A stretch of DNA of 64,000 nucleotides, from NCBI GenBank assembly GCA_019802505.1, contig JAFMOC010000095.1, positions 711,001 to 775,000 of the forward strand, read 5' to 3'. Of the stretch, positions 24,640 through 38,070 are shown piece after piece. A model generated the notes under the pieces. It was not told where the DNA came from. It searched no databases and saw only the letters and a list, made by a program, of their open reading frames with translations. Position numbers and translations under genes: made by a program. How positions within the stretch are numbered: position 1 is the stretch's first letter; each line of letters opens with the position of its first letter. Source of the DNA: Corydoras sp. C115 (lineage: Eukaryota; Chordata; Actinopteri; Siluriformes; Callichthyidae).

Positions 24640-24935
24640 TTGTTGGCACGGTGGCTTAATGGTATCTGGGTGGGGTTCTCCCCATGTCCACATGGGTTTA
24701 TGGGTTTTCTCCGGGTTATCCGGTTTCCTTACACAGTTCAAAAACATGGATTCAAGGTAAATTGGCAGGTCCAAAATTGCCCCATATAGTTTATGTTTGT
24801 GTCTGTGTGTCTGTGTGAGTGAGTGTGCCAGGCAATAGATTGGCACCCAGTCCCGGGTGTTTCTGCCCAACACCTGAAACATTCTCCCCTGGATGAACAT
24901 GGGGAACCTCACCCCCATAATTCTAGTATAGGATG
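24640..24935 (+). mobile_element. S1 SINE with internal deletion
   Basis: Head GGCACGGTGGCTTAATGG jumps directly to TATCTGGGTGGGG, so the B-box part is deleted. Body (CCCCATATAG, TTTCTGCCCAACACC) and ATGGGGAACCTCACCCCC are present. Confidence 0.75.
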
Positions 24936-25209
24936 CTCCCTTCAGGTTAAAGAGAACAAAAAATATTGTGCATTTTATCTTATTGCAATAAACCTTTTTT
25001 ATTTCAATGCCTCTTTTATTATTATGCACAAGTTTGTAAACAAAAGCATCATTAAATATTGTTTTAAGTGTCTTTACTTAAGATATTGTTACTTTTACAA
25101 AAATGGCCTGTGGCCATTCATAAAAATTTCATGACTAACAGCTTAGAAATCAGCACAATACTTCTGTCATTGAATCACTGGACACAGAACTATCATGTTT
25201 CTATGTGTG
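24936..25209. other. gene-free AT-rich sequence
   Basis: I see no supportable feature here. Confidence 0.35.
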
Positions 25210-25815
25210 GATTATTATTGTTTCGTCTTATAAATATCTTGGCATCACCATAGATGAAAATCTAACTTTAAAGCCCCCATATTGAACTTTAAAACTTGTT
25301 TTTTTTGTATTGCTTGTTTCTCATTAAACACCAGAAACCAGCTGGTATTGTCTACTTTCATAAGCCTGTTGGATTATGGGGATATTGTGTATATAAATGC
25401 TCTCACCAGCTCGCTATGTATGTTGGATGCTGTTCATCACGGAGCACTCAGGTTCATCACAGGTAGTAAAGCCCCCACCCATCACGGTACCTTATACTTT
25501 TTGGTCAACTAGCCTTCTATACATACGTACGTGCAGACTTTTGCACTGGTACCTATTCATTCACAAGTCCATTCTTCAACTGGTTCCATCATATTTGTCA
25601 TGTCACATCTTACAAAAACAACATCATGGTCTTCGTTTTCAAAACCGTATCACACTCAATGTTCCATCAGTATGAACTGAGCTTGGCAAAAAGGCTTTTT
25701 CCATTTCTCGTCCATCCATCTGGAATACACTTCAGCAGGATTTAAAACTGTCTAATCTGGTTACATTAAGGGAGTTTAAACTTTTATTGAAAGATCTTAA
25801 AATCGCTGTCATAAC
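25210..25815 (+). pseudogene. non-LTR retrotransposon ORF2 C-terminus, relic
   Basis: Frames in order read SYKYLGITIDENLTFKP, NTRNQLVLSTFISLLDYGDI, VYINALTSS, DAVHHGALRFITG and then, after a frame shift, LHWYLFIHKSILQLVPSYLS, FQNRITLNVPSV and RPSIWNTLQQDLKL. This is the typical run from the end of the reverse transcriptase domain to the C-terminus of a fish LINE. The RT active site (FADD box) lies upstream and is absent. Part of the thumb is deleted after KP. One frame shift near 25,510 and a stop at 25,674-25,676 disable it. The right end tails into AT-rich DNA with no clear poly-A. Confidence 0.78.
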
Positions 25816-26764
25816 TTGTTTTCAGTGATATGGTTTATTATGGTTAATATGTTATTTTATTATATAGGTATTATTATTTTATTATGGTAACATTCTGCTT
25901 TTAATTATCGATTTCCAACATTTGTATTGAATTCACACTTTTTACAATTTTACAAAACTAAAATCTGCTAAATTTGATAATTCACATGTTCCTTTATTCT
26001 ACAGACAAAATGACAAGGAAAAAAAATAGTGTGAACTTTTTAAATGATGAATGTTAATAGATACAACGTGTGTTCACTAGTGTGAAATTGTTTCCCATTT
26101 CAATTGATTCTTTTAACACAAAAAGCAGAGATGTAAACAAGCATGTTGGAAGTGAGAGCATGATAGTTGCATCAGGTTGAGTCATGTTACATCAATACAT
26201 GTGGTCATTTTATCTGGCTGCTGGTGGGTGAGATATCTAAATCTCTCAAATGGTTGTGAATACATCAGTAACATGAACACGGGAGTCAGTATGCACTCAT
26301 CAGAATCGACATTAAAACTTGTAACACGTTTTAGTCAATAACAATTACCACTCACAGGAAAAGTAAAAGATCATACAAACAAATGTACCAAAGGTAAAAG
26401 GTACGTGTATGTCTGTGAGACCTTCTGTTCCATCAGCATTATATCTATTCATTCAAGTCCTTCCATGCTCGAGAAAAACAACAGTTGCCACAACCAATTT
26501 TTACACACAAGGGGAAACCACAAGATGAGAAACAAACAGCTGAATCGAATTAAACAGATTTTCCAGAAGTCAGTCACACAGATGAACCAAACAAAATAGA
26601 CTTACCAGTAATGAAAATAATTATTTAATTAACACAGGCAACAGTCAGAACATGGACACACAGGGAAACAGTCCAGGAGGGGATGATGAGGTGGATTTTA
26701 ACACTAATATATTCCCTCATAAACAATCTTTGCCACACCCCCTATATCCATATAGTCAACAAAT
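25816..26764. other. gene-free, AT-rich sequence
   Basis: No supported exon or repeat. ACAGTCAGAACATGGACACAC near 26,640 suggests an old repeat, unmatched in this window. Confidence 0.35.
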
Positions 26765-26869
26765 ACTTTCCAAAGCAATAAAGCACAATAGGGCGTTACA
26801 CTTCTTTCCAGTCATTTGTTCACAAGAATACACAACCTCGAGTTTCTTATTGCTTTTATAAAATGTTTT

Positions 26870-26901
<32 letters not shown>

Positions 26902-27474
26902 CACTTGAAAAAAAAATTAAGTACTATTTATGAATAAATGTTTTTATTTTATGTGTTATATATTTTTTACTAAACTATTAATAGTAAAAGGATATAAGTT
27001 TAGTGCTCATCGGGAAATGCCTTGCTGTTTTTGTTAATCTGTATTTGAATTATTAGTACATTATTCAAAATAATGTATCCTGGCGACCTCGTTGTGTTCG
27101 CCATTATCTGGGGTTTGGTGGACATGTGGGTAGGCAGATTTGGGCTGGTTTCCACCAAACCTAGCGTATCCGCCCCTTTCCCAGCATGCAATATGGCTGC
27201 AGGACATATAAGGGTGTTGTAGGTGCTCCATTGGATTGAGAGTGTAGGGTGTCGCTGTTATGCGTTTAGTGCTGTTGTAATAAAAAGGTTCTTGATGGCA
27301 AACCATGTCATAGCCACTTCTTTCTTACCGTGGAACACTACAATTGTATATCATGCATTTATTTATATGAATGTGAAGCAGTCAGAGGTGTGCATTATTG
27401 TCAGTAATAATATTGTCAGGGCTGGACAAATGGCTCATCCTATCAGATATTAGGACTGAAACTACCAGTTTAAT
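26765..27474. mobile_element. M1 element with LTR-like insert
   Basis: The central block (AAGCAATAAAGCACAATAGG, TTCACAAGAATACACAACCT) and a poly-A run at 26,873-26,901 precede the sub-terminal block GTGCTCATCGGGAAATGCC. The right arm follows from about 27,345 (ATATCATGCATTTATTTATA, GAAGCAGTCAGAGGTG). An unrelated 270-base insert splits it. Confidence 0.6.
27074..27342. mobile_element. solo-LTR-like insertion
   Basis: The insert begins TGTATCCTGGCGACC and ends GGAACACTACA, so its tips TGTA/TACA are complementary as in LTRs. It has a TATA-like CATATAAGGG near 27,206 and an AATAAA near 27,281, in LTR order. It interrupts M1 sequence that is continuous in other copies. No target duplication is certain, and no primer-binding site or internal region is present. 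Exact ends could be off by a few bases. Confidence 0.5.
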
Positions 27475-28744
27475 AATCCCTTATAAACAATATCTGCCAA
27501 AAACAACTTTATCCCAAATTGATAACTGTTGCTACAACTACTATTATCCATTATTAACAGTGGTTAATTAAATTACTATAACCCTAATAAACAACTGTTG
27601 CCAGAACTACTTTATCCCCCCCACAACGAAAGTGAGAAATCACTACACTACTAACACCTAACACAGTTCACTACTGCAAGTTAATACCTAATACTTTATA
27701 TACTACGACATCATGGCTTTAATGACACTGTGTGTGATTTTTTACATTGCCTGCCTTCAATCTCTTATGAAAAATATTATGACACATCATAAAGTGAAAA
27801 AACACACAATGGTAAGCATACATTTTTGTTTAAATTAAAGCTTAAATAGGCAAATTAATAAAGTGTAATAAAACCTGTAATTGTGTATGGTAAATATGGT
27901 TCTCTTTGTGTTGTGTAGTGGTCATTTAATTGTACATTTGTTTATATTTATAAAATACAATTCAAAAAAGCTTGTGCATGTTTATATAAAGTTATTGCAG
28001 AAAAATATATCAAAAATATTTTCTAATATTTTGTAACCATTATTACAAATATTATAACTTTTAATTATTCTAGAAGCAAAATCTGCATGCCATACTGATG
28101 TGCTAACTCAACTTTACATCAATACAAAAAATTATAAAGTGCATCAAAGCTCAATTGTTCTTTACTGTTTGTTTTTCCTGTCTTAGTTACATCATTTATA
28201 TTCACTCTCTCATCTGAGCATGATGAGTAGAGAAAAAGAAATCCTCTGCCCCTTTGCCTTATCTGGTGTGGTTTTAGTAGTATTGTGTTCAGTGGCTGGG
28301 GAACAGAATGGAATTTCCTGTCAGTGTAGGCCAACGTGCCGCTCAACACTCCCTCCCAAAGTGCTAAAGATAAGTGTTCAGTGTGGCTTTGGAGCAGGAT
28401 CAGTGAGCTAAGAATAACCAAGGTCAGAAATGAATGCATTTAGTTGTTAAACACTGCAGTAAAGAGTTTGGGAGGAGTCATGAGGTTTGCTTGGTCAAAT
28501 TATGACAACCCCTCTTCACCTACAGGATATGGGTGTAGCAGGCCAGACTTTGAACTGGCTCAGGAAACACAAATGAAAACCAGAAACAACCAATATCATG
28601 CAAGAAATAAAGACAGAAACAGAAATGTTATATTTTTTGATTAAAATGATTATTAATGTGAAATAAAAAATAGGATAATAATGATACATTTTCATTTTTT
28701 ATTTATCACAACAAATTAAAATATCTTTAGCTTGCAAAAACTTA
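27475..28744. other. gene-free sequence
   Basis: 27,480-27,720 contains two diverged copies of a phrase around AACAACTTTATCCC / GAACTACTTTATCCC, hinting at an old internal duplication. 28,200-28,560 is balanced single-copy sequence. No supported exon. Confidence 0.35.
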
Positions 28745-28748
28745 ACAT

Positions 28749-28945
28749 TTGGTCATTCAGCCGATAATTTTATTTAAAGTGACTTACAAATATTTCATGT
28801 TTGGTTGGTGTTAGAATACAGGGTTGGCCTGGAGCAATTAGAATTAAGGACCGGCACCATCAGCAACTATAGTAGACCTGGGACTTGAACCCACACGCTT
28901 CAGATTGATAGTCCAACACCCTATCCACTGAGATGCCACACTTTA
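28749..28945 (-). mobile_element. S2 V-SINE
   Basis: The complement of the tail (GGTCATTCAGCCGATAATTT), central region, B box (ACTTGAACCCACACG) and head (CTATCCACTGAGATGCCACA) are all present in reverse order. Confidence 0.75.
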
Positions 28946-28974
28946 CAACACTATTTTGTAGCAGAGTTTACTCT

Positions 28975-29163
28975 GTATCACATACACACACTAAATGGGG
29001 CAATTTGGAACACTCAATTCATTTTGAATCGATGTTTTTGGACTGTGGGAGGAAACTGGATGACCCGGCGAAAACCTATGTGGACACAGGGGGAACATGA
29101 AAACTCAGATTGGGATTTGAAAGTGAGAGGCAAACGTGCTAACCACTAAACCACCATACCGTC
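28975..29163 (-). mobile_element. S1 SINE, 5' part
   Basis: The complement of head and first half: CAATTTGGAACACTCAATTC, TTTTTGGACTGTGGGAGG, GCTAACCACTAAACCACC. The 3' half is lost. Confidence 0.78.
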
Positions 29164-29221
29164 CTTCATGAAGTCCAGTTTATTATTAATTTTGTTTTTA
29201 ATAAATGCTTCTATGAAATAA

Positions 29222-29370
29222 ACCATAGTTGTTTTAGCAATAAGCAATAAGGCACTTGTGTTAGGTTGTGCATTATTGTAAAGTAGTGTAACAGCACTTT
29301 GCATCAAGTCAGGTTAACAATAATCCACACCCTCTCATGCCTTATTGCTTCATTAAATTACATTTTTAGA
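29222..29370. repeat. M1 element, central fragment
   Basis: AAGCAATAAGGCACTTGTG, TTGTGCATTATTGTAAAG and ACAATAATCCACACCCTCTC match the M1 central block. Confidence 0.6.
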
Positions 29371-29595
29371 ATGTTGTACATTATGTTAATGTAATGTTTC
29401 ATTAATCTTTAAAACAGTTTACCATAAAAAGCTAAATAGTTCAGGTGCTTAAACAATTAGTCAATAGTGACAAAAGTGAAAAAAGTATTAACAGCAGTAT
29501 TGACATTTCGGTAACACTTTACCTAAATCTGGTATTAAAAATGCATCATTAACATAAAAAATGCTTTATAATACTTGTCATATGATGTACATAAT

Positions 29596-29907
29596 TTTCC
29601 CCATACCCATCCAGGGGAGAACGTTTAAGGCGCTGGGCAGATACACCCAGGACAGGGTGCCAATCTATCGCTGGGCACATACTGGGCACACTCACACAGA
29701 CACACACAAACACACTCTATATGGGGGAATTTTGGAGAATTCAATTGACCTTGATCAATGTTTTTGGACTGTGGGAGGAAACCAGAGAACCCGGAGGAAA
29801 CCCATGCAGACACAGGAAGAACATGGAAACTCCAGATTAGGATTCGAACCGGGAATTCCTAGTGCTGAGAGGTGAACGTGCTAACCACTAAGCCACCGTT
29901 CCACCGC
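29596..29907 (-). mobile_element. S1 SINE, near full length
   Basis: Complement order from CCCATCCAGGGGAGAACG to GCTAACCACTAAGCCACCGT. The flanks CATAATTTT and CATAATATT may be a diverged target duplication. It is inserted in M2. Confidence 0.82.
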
Positions 29908-29985
29908 ATAATATTACAATCTCATGAGACCAGCAAAATAAAGCCATATAACGGTTGTGTTTGATGAAAGCTTTTCTTGAAAATG

Positions 29986-29986
<1 letters not shown>

Positions 29987-30024
<38 letters not shown>
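29987..30024. repeat. AT microsatellite
   Basis: About 18 perfect AT units inside the M2 element. Confidence 0.9.
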
Positions 30025-30025
<1 letters not shown>

Positions 30026-30345
30026 GTTTTATATATATAAGTTATAAATATAAGTGCTCATAACTGTTTTTAAATATACTGCATACATAGTAGTACATAA
30101 TGCCTTATAAAAGCTTATAAATGCCCTAGTAACACTTTATTTTCATTACAAGTGCAAATAGAAAGCTTTATAAAATATTCATAATACTTTATAATATTTG
30201 TCATAAGCCTTTGTTAATGTACATAGGTGTTCATAATCAAAGTCATACATTGTTATAACAATTTGACATAAGGCTTTATAACACAAAGCTTTATATATGC
30301 ACTCTTAATGCATTATGAAAACTGGATTCATAGAAAGCATTGCCA

Positions 30346-31937
30346 ACATTTCTATTGGAATAAATGTCTACAATAAACATTTATGCTTTTAAAGATACAG
30401 TTAAGGAGCTTTCACTGTTTGCATTTTTTTCTTTTTTTTTTCTTATTTGTTACAACATGTATATCAATGTTGGTAATCAAAAAGTTTAATGAATAGAGAT
30501 GTATTCTTTACTGATGCACAAAAATGCAGAAACAAAAATGAGTTAATGCTTCAGTATTGAATGTTCTAATCATGTTTATTCATGTTCTTGTGCCCTTTTC
30601 CATGTGTAATTGCAAGCGAGCAGAATTTTGTTGGATTTCATAAGAAAACATTTGGCTACTTACCCACAACTTACCGTACACTTATATTACAATCTAAAAT
30701 ATTACGTATTTACGATCCTGATACCATGCTGACTTTAGGATAGACAGTCACCATGAGATCGGTGAGTCAATGAAAATATAGATTTCATAAGCTCGAAAGT
30801 GGTTTTACAAATCCCTAATTATCACCTTAAATCAGGAAACTTAACACTGCACCACATTAAACATTTGCAATGAGGCTTAATAAACAGTAGCATATGAAAC
30901 TAAAGGAAGAAACCAGATACTGCACAGGGAAAATGTACATTTATAGCAGCGAAGCCAGAGGATTTAATAGAAAAGGAAGGCTATTCCTGCTATAACATAC
31001 TCTCCCAGGGGTGCCTCCATATTAGCAATCACGCAGCAGGCTCCGCACTATGAGTCCCGGTGGTGACGAGGAACATCTATCAGTGACAAGCGCTGCAGCA
31101 CAGTGAAGCTTAAATCCACTCTTGTTAGGTTTTCCTATCTCATAAATCACAGACAGACATTAAGTAGCATTTTGGCAATGCATGCAGGTTAATGTTTTCA
31201 AGGTGATTGACAATTCATCATAACGCCTGCCTGTCAGGGAAGCAGTTACTTTTGAAGATGGCTTGCTGTGCCTGAGTTGCAGAGTAGTTGGACTACTATT
31301 TTAACATTAGAGATTTCAGGCTCAATAGATGTTGATATTTGAGACAATTTACCCCAATGTCTCAGGCTGGGAACTTTTATGTCCTTTCCTTGCAGCTTAA
31401 AGACATAATTCAGTGATACAAATCTATTAGTTACATAAAAAAAGATTTGTATGGGTGTCTTAATGTCTAGTGCAGCGTTTCACCTGTGAATTCTCACTTT
31501 GCTGCAGAAATCCAAATCTAAATTACAAAGATATATTTTATTTACATGTATGTCCATCTGTCTTATGGTGGTGACCCTCAATTCAGGGAAATACACACAA
31601 TATAAACAAGCAGGAGTCTGTACAGGTTGTCTCACACCATGCAATATTTTTTTCTATAAGCAAGTATTTTATTAAGAAATTTAGGGTTTGCGAAGTTGGA
31701 AGTATTAAAAGGTCTTTATTCTAAGTTTGGTATTGTGTAATGCTGTGTGATTTTCTGTCTAGAGTGTGCTACTCTTTTTTTAGTCTATATAATAAACAAA
31801 ACAGAAGGTGAGGTTAAAATAAAGACCAGAACCAGATCGACTAAAATTTAGGATTAATAATACTTCACTTCAGCTGGTTCCTCCTTAACCTCATTAACTT
31901 AAAATTAAATGTAAATAGCTTTGTATATACACTCATA
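30346..31937. other. gene-free, mostly single-copy sequence
   Basis: 30,950-31,320 has balanced composition, no repeat match and words such as CACGCAGCAGGCTCCGCAC. It is a candidate conserved non-coding stretch. The rest is AT-rich. No supported exon. Confidence 0.4.
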
Positions 31938-32112
31938 TCTCAGCATCAGCATAATAATCTTACCTCTTACTAGGAAACAGAATATGTCAGGGAGATTGCA
32001 ATTTTAGCCGTTCTATTTCTTGGGTTTTATTTCTTAATATAATTTTATTGCTACAATTGTTGTATTGGCAGGGCGCCGTCTCAAAACAAGCTAATACACG
32101 TAAATATTTACT

Positions 32113-32334
32113 TACTGCAAAAAATTTAATTTAACAAGATAGAAAATCTTTTAAAAAGTGTAACAAATCTTGTTTCTAAGCTAAATAATCTATTTTTTTA
32201 TTTGTTTCTTATTTTATGAACTCCGAACAAGATCAAATCTGCCAAACCATATTGGCAGATTCGTGACTTGATTTGTGTACATTTTTTCTTCTTGTCTCTT
32301 TATTTTTCTCATTTTTTGACAAATTTGTTCAGTG
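32113..32334. mobile_element. M3 inverted-repeat element
   Basis: It starts ACTGCAAAAAATTT and ends AAATTTGTTCAGTG, complementary over about 14 bases with mismatches. The interior has AATCTGCCAAACCATATTGG. It is 222 bases long and absent from duplication copy B, so an insertion event is visible. Confidence 0.72.
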
Positions 32335-32454
32335 TGGCTGGTTATGTTGACTGTGAAGGTTCGATCTGATGAAGATATTCTTCTTGTATAAAACCTGTAG
32401 CTCATTAATTGAATTAACTGAAATCTAAGCATTCTGTTTAATATCCATACATCC

Positions 32455-33022
32455 ATCCATCCATCCATTATCTTCCACTTAATCCTATACTAGGGTCGCA
32501 TGGAAGGGGTCGGGGGGTTCCCCATATTCATCCAGGTAAGAATATTTCAGAGCTGGGCAGATGCACCGAGGACAGGGCACCAATCAATCACTGTGCCCAC
32601 ACTTACTCACATACACTATATTTACAATACATTTATATTTAGCAGACACTTTTCTCCAAAGCAATTTACAAATACCCCAAATTGGTTGGGGTCAGAACTC
32701 AGGTTTGGTCATACAGCATTCCTGGAGCGATAAGGATTAAGGACCCACAGTGGTCCTGGGATTTCCACAGTGGACTTCAGTGGACCTGGGATTTGAGCCC
32801 ATGACCTTTAGATTGATAGCCCAACACTCTAACCACTGACAATTTAATGCAGCCATTTTACCTTGAATGTATGTTTTTCGACTGTGGTACGAAACTGGAA
32901 AACTCGAGAAACCCATGTGGACATGGGGAGAACATGAGATTGTAGGAATTACATCAGTATTCGAACCTGGATTCCCAGCCCCGAGAGGTGAACATGCTAA
33001 CCACTAGGCCACGATGCCATCC
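32455..33022 (-). mobile_element. S1 SINE interrupted by a V-SINE
   Basis: The left half (CCATCCATTATCTTCCACTT to CACATACACTATA) and right half (GCAGCCATTTTACCTTGAAT to ACCACTAGGCCACGATGCCA) are the two parts of one S1 on the minus strand, separated by an S2 copy. Confidence 0.8.
32620..32840 (-). mobile_element. S2 V-SINE inside S1
   Basis: Complement of tail (TATTTAGCAGACACTTTTC), middle (GGATTAAGGACCC), B box (TTTGAGCCCATGACC) and head (CCAACACTCTAACCACTGA). A short internal duplication of CAGTGGACCTGGGATTT-type sequence lies at 32,740-32,795. Confidence 0.78.
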
Positions 33023-33194
33023 AATGTTTAAAATTTGATTTCTTGTTAAAGATGTTAGCATGAAAATCTGATTTCCTCTTTCAATTTGTAATCTCACTAT
33101 TATGTAGCCACCCACATACTCATTCATGACTGTCCACTTGTAACCACAAGTGCCATTAACAAGATCTGAGGGAAAATGAATGAGTGTAGAAAGA

Positions 33195-33231
33195 AGGGTG
33201 TACCTAATAAAGCGGCCAGCAAGTCTATGTT
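33195..33231. repeat. short fish repeat terminus
   Basis: GTGTACCTAATAAAGCGGCC then AGC is a familiar end of a common fish inverted-repeat element (usual wording ACCTAATAAAGTGGCC). Only the end is present. Confidence 0.45.
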
Positions 33232-34374
33232 TAAATTACTTTAAGTTATGACTCCAAACTCCAAAAGTTACAAAAACCAACCTTGTTTTGACTAATGTCA
33301 TACTTTTTACCTCAGGTGGTGGGTGGTCATTTAACAGGAGATTTTTTATGACCTTGGCAGAACTCTGCCACCTGTACTTGTCAAAGAGACACCTGATCTA
33401 CAGTTTGAGCATCTAGTTCTCAAGGCCGACCGTAATCCTATTGAACAATCTTCCAATGTCAGTAACCACCAAACAATAAAGACAAATTACAAGAGGAAAC
33501 AATTCGTTCACAACAGGACATGAAGCAACCGAGGATAACCTGCCTTCAAAGTTGCTTGCTTGGCTAATCTGAAGAGTTTAGAAGTGGTTTACTTCAAAGC
33601 TGAGCAGGCCCCAAGCAGCCTTCCTGCCATTCTTGTGTTCAGCCTCAAATCGCTATACACAGGCATGGCATCCTGTCCCCTGCCGTCTCAGGTGGATTGG
33701 CTTTGTTTGTCTAGCTGAAAGCAGGGAGGTCTAATGGTCTTTACTAATTTCAGACCTTGTTCGCAGGCTTGTCCGCCTTGTTAGCAACATGTCATCCATG
33801 CCATATTTCACATGCGCAGAGAAGGTGTTTGCGATTCGCTAAGCGCTCACACATGCCTAGGTGTGGAAAAAAAAATGCATCGTGTTATGAGTCCTGCTTC
33901 TGAAATTTACTTCGGTGTAGGTCGTAGGACTGCAGAAGTTTTTATTGTGCTTTTATTGTTTTCATTATGTGTATGTGTGTGTGTGTGTTGTTGATCGCTT
34001 GCATTTTTAGTTAATTATGTAGGATGAGACGAATAGAAGGGGTGGTGGGGGCAAGATGAGACGAAAAAATGAAACTGGATAGTCACCTTTATTTAGGGGC
34101 TTCTAATTGCACCCTACAGGCCCGTGGCAGACGGCAGGGGTCTCTCTACGAGTGGGATGCAGATGCTTTTTAGCACACACACATAAACCCGGTCCCAGTG
34201 AAAGCTAGTAGCGAGAACATGAAACGGGTCAGGGATTAAACACTTTCTTTACACTGGTAATTAAGCCATCATCAGGCTGAGGAGCATTTATTATCTGGCC
34301 TGTGCTTGCTTACATGGATGTGAATTCTGAGCAAGCTCTCCAGGCGCACACGTACACATACACACAGTCATTTG
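33232..34374. other. gene-free, mostly single-copy sequence
   Basis: 33,330-33,800 and 34,080-34,340 have balanced composition with no repeat match. A GT run lies at about 33,967-33,989. No supported exon. Confidence 0.4.
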
Positions 34375-34835
34375 TCTCAGCATCAGCATAATGATCTCTT
34401 ACCCCACAGGAAGGAGAATGTGTCACAGAGATGACAGTTCTAGCTCATTTATTAAGGCTTTTTATTTCTTAATATCACTTTATTGCTGAAATGGTTGTAT
34501 AGGCAGGGCAATGTCTTAATACACGCTGATAAAATGTTTAGTCACTGGATGGTTATGTTGACAGCACCGGTTAGATCCAATTAGCCTCCATTTTCTTTGT
34601 GTATGAAAGAAGCGAAAACAAAATTAATGAAGAATGGTTACATTTTTAAATAAAATCGAACTAATCTAACTGAAATCTATGCATTCTGTCTAATCTTTGC
34701 TTTCGTAATAAAGACGTTTGCAAGCATTCTGAAAATTTGATTTGCTTTGTCTATTTTTACCACACTATTATAGCCACCCACCTCTACCTCCATAGCTGTC
34801 CACTTGTAACCACTAGTGCCATAAGCAGGATCTGA
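34375..34835. repeat. local duplication D1, copy B
   Basis: It is the uninterrupted partner of 31,938-33,170. Where copy A has M3, this copy reads TTTAGTCACTGGATGGTTAT. Where copy A has S1, it reads ATTCTGTCTAATCTTTGC. Direct orientation, about 2.4 kb apart. Confidence 0.8.
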
Positions 34836-37397
<2,562 letters not shown>

Positions 37398-37770
37398 TGG
37401 TGGTTTAGTTTGAATCCAAGTTTAGAACCCATTCTGGGGAGAGGTTGCATGTTTTCCCCGGGTTTGTGTGGTTTTCTTCAAGTTGAATTGGATGCTTCAA
37501 ACTGCCCCTATCTAAATTGCCCCTTTATAATGTGTTTATGTGTGCTAGGTGTGTCCACCGTTCAATTTGCACCCTGGGTGTATCTGCTCAGCCCCCACAA
37601 CATTCTCCGCAGGGTGGGCATTGGGAACCTCTTGCAACCCTAATATGGCATCAATAGGTTGGCGCTCTGTCCTGGGTGTATCTGCCCAGTGCCAAAAACA
37701 CACACTGGATTGGCATGGGTAAACTGCAACCCTAGTAGGGGATTAAGCGGAAGATAATGAATGAATTAAT
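37398..37770 (+). mobile_element. S1 SINE, diverged
   Basis: It keeps CTTGGTGGTTTAG, CATGTTTTCCCCGGG, ACTGCCCCTATC and two TCTGCCCAG-type blocks (37,580 and 37,680), then GATTAAGCGGAAGATAATG and a GAAT/TAAT tail. The doubled 3' block suggests an internal duplication. Confidence 0.72.
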
Positions 37771-37924
37771 TAATTAATTAATTAATGTAAACATTGTCTG
37801 TAAACACAATGTCTGATTTGTTTTCCAAGGTTCATGTAAAATGCAAACAAAGATACACTCAGTGTATTAAATGTATAAGTCAACAAACTGTAATAACTGT
37901 TTCCCTAAAAATTTGATATTAAAA

Positions 37925-38070
37925 TATAACTACCCAATCATAGCAATCAAATTCTATTGGGAGTATAGTTAGTTTTCTCCATGGCTTCTGACTTGTGGTG
38001 TTCTCATTTGTAAGTCGCTTTGGATAAAAGCGTCTGCTAAATGACTAAATGTAAATGTAATGTAAATGGG
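37925..38070 (+). repeat. L2-tail repeat
   Basis: CTCATTTGTAAGTCGCTTTG then GATAAAAGCGTCTGCTAAAT and a GTAAAT tail. CCATGGCTTCTGACTTG pairs with the minus-strand copy at 3,480-3,520. Confidence 0.7.

Larger units (their letters stand above)
29510..30345. mobile_element. M2 element split by S1 and an AT array
   Basis: Left end GGTAACACTTTACCTAAATC, right end GCATTATGAAAACTGGATTC then AGCATTGCCAAC. The interior (TAACAATTTGACATAAGGC, TTTATAACACAAAGC) matches the other M2 copies. The S1 copy at 29,596-29,907 and an AT run at 29,987-30,024 are inside it. Confidence 0.65.
31938..33170. repeat. local duplication D1, copy A
   Basis: Three blocks match 34,375-34,835 in order: TCTCAGCATCAGCATAAT, TGGTTATGTTGAC / CTGAAATCTAAGCATTCTGT, and GTCCACTTGTAACCAC / AGTGCCAT. 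Copy A carries two extra pieces that copy B lacks: the M3 element at 32,113-32,334 and an S1 element with its own insertion at 32,455-33,022. Confidence 0.8.

Noticed and set aside
24505..25029. 174-codon open frame on the minus strand
   Set aside because: The middle is S1 antisense sequence and the ends are AT-rich flank; no known protein.
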